Assembly: GCA_029560875.1 (NCBI GenBank)
Contig: JAKQKB010000081.1
Span: forward strand, 37,463 to 101,462
Length of the DNA: 64,000 nucleotides
Reading direction: 5' to 3'
DNA from: Bacteroidota bacterium
GTDB lineage: Bacteria; Bacteroidota; Bacteroidia; Bacteroidales; Tenuifilaceae
Part shown: positions 61,901 to 64,000 of the stretch, one piece after another
Layout: each line of letters starts with the position of its first letter
How positions within the stretch are numbered: the stretch's first letter is position 1
Made by a program: the position numbers and the translations under genes
Notes under the pieces: generated by a model
The model's input: only the letters and a program-made list of their open reading frames with translations
Databases searched by the model: none
What the model was told of the DNA's origin: nothing

Positions 61901-62737
61901 GTTCGATTTCTCTACTAAAATCTGATACTTCTCCATCGATTCAAACAGAGCCTCCTCGGCCTGCTTGGCCCTCGATATATCAGTTGAGACATCAAGTATT
62001 CCGAAATTCCCATCCGGGAAAATTACCCGAGCCTCGTGAAGCTGAACGTAACGCTTGCTGCCATCCTTCCGGTAATTGTAAACCTCTGTTATAAGTGATT
62101 CTCCATTGATAATTCGTCGAATATTTATATCAACCTGAGGCTTAACATCTTCCGAAACCAAATCGTGAAACCTCATTTTTATCAATTCCAGTGGGCTATA
62201 ACCTAGCATTTCGCCAGCAGCTTGATTTGTGTAAATAATATTCCCATGATGATCGGCCAAAAGAATTCCATTGGGCGACTGTTCAAAAAGAACCCGCCAT
62301 GCTTGCTCCTCAGGAATAATTTTTTTTAATCGAACATGATTCGAGTTGGGATTTTTATCGGAAAATGATGATGCAAAAACCTGCATCCGCTTAATGCTCG
62401 TAAGTTCAATAACTAGTTCTATCTCTCGGCTGGTAAACGACGTGTTTATTTGGTTCGATTCACAAATAATATCAAATTCATCGGCCTGCGCTATTACCTC
62501 GCTGCTTAAATAGTATATAAAAGGCTTGTCGAGATATCTTTTTGAGAGCGATACTAATTTATCCTTCTGATTTAAATTGGAAACACCAATAATACAAACA
62601 TTAAAACTAGGCAAATCGATATCCGAGGCCATATTCTCCATAACAACACATGAATATCCTGAGCCCTCCAATGAATCCTGTAAATTTTCGAATGGAAGGA
62701 CTCCGTTCACTATCAGTATTGCTACCTTTGAAGCCAT
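58940..62737 (-). CDS. multi-PAS hybrid sensor histidine kinase/response regulator
   Basis: A 1265-residue hybrid kinase with no membrane helix. Residues 1-120 look like a degenerate receiver (VAILIVNGVLPFENLQDSLE ... NVCIIGVSNL), without the phosphoacceptor Asp. About six PAS/PAC repeats follow (EMLGYSPLELIKMRFHDLV, ILEMLSISQSEFIG, MYGYSKEEIVGLTPEDI, ILGFTSVDKLIGQ, IYGYSLEEIVG). The HisKA box is LSNMSHEIRSPMNAVLGF (His near 898), then NLLSNAIKFTPSG, DSGIGIST and GSGLGLAIS. The C-terminal receiver has phosphoacceptor Asp near 1197 (LVLLDIRLPDADG) and Lys in DDYITKPLD. Monocistronic; no linked output regulator, so phosphotransfer partners are elsewhere. Confidence 0.93.
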   Translation of the reverse strand: MASKVAILIVNGVLPFENLQDSLEGSGYSCVVMENMASDIDLPSFNVCIIGVSNLNQKDKLVSLSKRYLDKPFIYYLSSEVIAQADEFDIICESNQINTSFTSREIELVIELTSIKRMQVFASSFSDKNPNSNHVRLKKIIPEEQAWRVLFEQSPNGILLADHHGNIIYTNQAAGEMLGYSPLELIKMRFHDLVSEDVKPQVDINIRRIINGESLITEVYNYRKDGSKRYVQLHEARVIFPDGNFGILDVSTDISRAKQAEEALFESMEKYQILVEKSNDGIIYAKDGVITYANPRILEMLSISQSEFIGHPITKFLHPKEHGKILSRYERRLKGEAEPTIYETTLLNSKNESIPVEFNVNLTKLQGDIITIVFIRDISLRKETEKAIRESEESYRGLFDNASEAIYILDSSGVFLDVNINGQRMYGYSKEEIVGLTPEDIAESGLNDFVEIKRKLKLAYQGHSQTLEFWGRKKNGDVIPNEIILSKGNYFGLQVVMAMARDVSERKNAEAILKESEDKFRTLTEQLPVGLYRLSSAGDIIYSNPAFADILGFTSVDKLIGQNISNFSSSNFIGKIIEKDNVDVRLPSEEEMKRIDGSRIWVRNQVRVHYSADNEIYYADGVMLDITDRKLALDSVRESEEKFRAMVSAIPDQLFRISGDCILIDFAPSEQTYYPSLVLDMLGKSLKDIYPKDVFDKFNLAISNCKQGLTLETFEYQIATRNETYYYETRIVPSGNNIFLVLQRDITQRKKVEEEVRMLAQAVTNVHDSISITDLNNNFLYVNPAFTSIYGYSLEEIVGKNASLLKPIDAEMEHGQTILEETIKHGWQGELINVKKDGSVFPIYLSTSCVFDEDGLPMALVGIANDISERKRTEQELIRAKEKAEESDRLKTAFLSNMSHEIRSPMNAVLGFIQLIKADEQLSETGKQYVDLIQNSGNQLLSLIEDIIDISKIQSNQLRLAKSYFDLNQLLEELFLVFSTQLKARENVQAMLFRPELANPSPFSVFSDPVRIRQILTNLLSNAIKFTPSGSIKFGYTVIIDDYFPRIQCYVKDSGIGISTENQMLIFERFRQADDSYTRLYGGSGLGLAISKGLVELLGGHIWVESQVGEGSEFFFTIPYIVDEQKEIELSRSFNKQNEGVSLSLKGKTILIVEDTKDIRLYFERILERREARIVFASTATEARKLFKQEKNIDLVLLDIRLPDADGYDLALEFKKIKPDLPIIAQTAYALQSELNKSIESGCDDYITKPLDSEALFDKINKLIG

Positions 62738-62797
62738 AAAAACAGCCTTTTACGGATGTAATTTATAATATTTTTTCCAATTGTTTCATGCACATAA

Positions 62798-62824
62798 CAA
62801 AAAACCCTGCGAAAAATCGCAGGG
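62798..62824 (-). terminator. terminator of the glutamine synthetase gene
   Basis: CCCTGCGA (62805-62812) pairs with TCGCAGGG (62817-62824) around AAAA. On the minus strand it is followed by a T-run (62804-62798). It lies 26 bases beyond the GS stop codon. Confidence 0.87.
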
Positions 62825-62850
62825 CTTTAAGTTTTACAGAATATTTATCC

Positions 62851-63996
62851 TTAGGCAATATGAATATATTGCTCAACTAGTGTCTTAATTTCCTCGTTCT
62901 TGCCGTAGATTCTTTCGCTCAAACCCTTATCGTTGTATGATTTCAACTTCTTAATTTTAGAATCGATCATTCCTTTTGGGAAAATACCATCGGCCTCAAA
63001 AATTGCACGCTTCTTATCTAAAACATCAGCGGATTCGAAGCACGATGCTGGAAGTTGATTAAGTGATGCTAATTTTTCTTTGAATTCAGGGCTAAAAATA
63101 TTTACGTGCGCATATAGTTTCTCTGCCATCTCCAAAGAATCGGCACGGCGAATACCGTTCAATGAGGCAATGATTAATCCTGCAACAGTTAAGTGTGGAT
63201 CAGCAGAACCATCAGCAACACGGAACTCGTAAGTTTGCTTACTTTCCTTTGGACCTTGACAACCACATTCAACTGGATTAGCATCGGCAATCATATTGTT
63301 TGCGCCAGTCCAACCAAGTGGAACACGCACAACAACCGAACGGTTTCTATCGCCCCAGCATATATAGGTTGGAGCCTCTTGATGCGGCACTAGGCGTAAA
63401 TATGATGTAGGAATAGTGTTTCCAAATGCAGTTAGAGCATCAGCAGAATCAAGAATACCCGCAATCATTCTTTTAGCCAATGGGCTTAGTTTACTATCCT
63501 CAACCAATAAATTCTTACCATCTTTCTCAATTAACATATGGAAATGCAAACCGCTACCTGCTTTACCAACAATGATTTTAGGAGCGTAGCTAATTTCAAC
63601 GCCGTAGCGATATCCTAGCATACGTACAATCCACTTAGCTATTACCAATTGGTCAACAGCATCCTCTGCATTGGTTGGTAAAAACTCTATCTCGTGCTGC
63701 TCATAGAGTTTATCCTCGGTCATAAAACAACCCACCTCCGAGTGTCCGTACTTAATTTTTCCACCTGCCTGAGCAACGTAAAGCAATGCCTCGCGACGAA
63801 GATTTTCGTACTTTGCGTATGGTTCCGATGCGTGATATCCCTTTTGGTCAACTCCTGGGTAGAAATCCTCACGATCACTAATTACGTAGTATTCCAACTC
63901 GGCCAAAGCTTTGAAGGTGTAGCCAGTTTCTTTTCTAACTAAACCACTATGGATTGAAAATCCATAGGTTTTTAAAGCAGTAAAGAATGAAATTCT
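62851..63996 (-). CDS. glutamine synthetase, catalytic domain (N-terminus not intact in window)
   Basis: The frame encodes the catalytic barrel of glutamine synthetase: ALAELEYYVISDREDFYPG, KIKYGHSEVGCF, EQHEIEFLPTNAEDAVDQLV, GKAGSGLHFHML, DRNRSVVVRVPLGW and YEFRVADGSADPHLTVAGL. These carry the metal-binding Glu and His residues and the substrate Arg of the family. Similarity to GS fades upstream of about 63943. An in-frame TAA lies at 63997-63999, and no ATG or GTG occurs between it and the conserved region; a TTG at 63904-63906 is the only common start. The beta-grasp N-terminal domain is absent from this frame. The gene may be frameshifted, truncated, or disturbed by a sequence-end artefact. 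Confidence 0.85.
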   Translation of the reverse strand, partial: RISFFTALKTYGFSIHSGLVRKETGYTFKALAELEYYVISDREDFYPGVDQKGYHASEPYAKYENLRREALLYVAQAGGKIKYGHSEVGCFMTEDKLYEQHEIEFLPTNAEDAVDQLVIAKWIVRMLGYRYGVEISYAPKIIVGKAGSGLHFHMLIEKDGKNLLVEDSKLSPLAKRMIAGILDSADALTAFGNTIPTSYLRLVPHQEAPTYICWGDRNRSVVVRVPLGWTGANNMIADANPVECGCQGPKESKQTYEFRVADGSADPHLTVAGLIIASLNGIRRADSLEMAEKLYAHVNIFSPEFKEKLASLNQLPASCFESADVLDKKRAIFEADGIFPKGMIDSKIKKLKSYNDKGLSERIYGKNEEIKTLVEQYIHIA

Positions 63997-63999
63997 TTA
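63944..63999. repeat. two adjacent GAA-loop hairpins at the window edge
   Basis: CTATGGATT (63947-63955) pairs perfectly with AATCCATAG (63959-63967) around GAA, and AAAGAAT (63982-63988) pairs with ATTCTTT (63992-63998) around GAA. Both sit where the glutamine synthetase frame loses family similarity. Confidence 0.5.
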
Positions 64000-64000
64000 A

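Overview
The window looks like a chromosome segment of an AT-rich Bacteroidetes bacterium, probably in or near the Bacteroidales. Supporting signs are a fused SecD-SecF, candidate TAnnTTTG promoter boxes, weak ribosome binding sites, split methylmalonyl-CoA mutase subunits, a DUF4783-nadC-YihY block beside rlmH, and many PAS-rich sensor kinases. No rRNA, tRNA, prophage, integrase or CRISPR array was seen.

Layout. 1-6112: 5' part of mutS, a gene-free stretch with a candidate structured RNA, a K+/H+ antiporter, secDF and a small retropepsin-like protein. 6401-11528: a PAS histidine kinase with two response regulators, then a cation diffusion facilitator. 11653-13734: an NfeD-like protein and a flotillin. 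13789-22714: a leftward mannoside catabolic operon (LacI regulator, sugar symporter, ROK kinase, GH2 beta-mannosidase, GH92 alpha-mannosidase). 23669-29155: an arsenic operon (arsR, arsE, arsF, arsG, ArsP-like permease, rhodanese-like, arsC, acr3) that covers inorganic and probably aromatic arsenicals. 29281-37698: an acyl-ACP ligase/acyltransferase fusion, a REP-type tyrosine transposase with four REP-like hairpins, secreted proteins, a nitroreductase and a GH20 hexosaminidase. 37864-41274: GatE and GatD, the archaeal-type Glu-tRNA(Gln) amidotransferase. 42723-47171: mutA and mutB. 47343-51580: secreted proteins, two MFS transporters and a decayed metallo-beta-lactamase. 51610-62737: an NtrY-like kinase, rlmH, DUF4783, nadC, YihY, pdxH and a large hybrid kinase. 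62851 to the right edge: glutamine synthetase catalytic domain.

The most unusual signal is a set of four intergenic elements inside operons. Each has two inverted arms made of tandem 7- or 8-base words, and each starts at or next to the stop codon of the upstream gene. Two carry a four-helix-bundle (23S rRNA IVS-type) gene, one between arsC and acr3 and one between mutA and mutB. Two are empty hairpins, one between arsR and arsE and one between the ROK kinase and beta-mannosidase genes. The words differ between elements but are kept within each element. This suggests a family of small operon-tolerant mobile cassettes. The second highlight is GatDE, usually regarded as archaeal, in a bacterial background.
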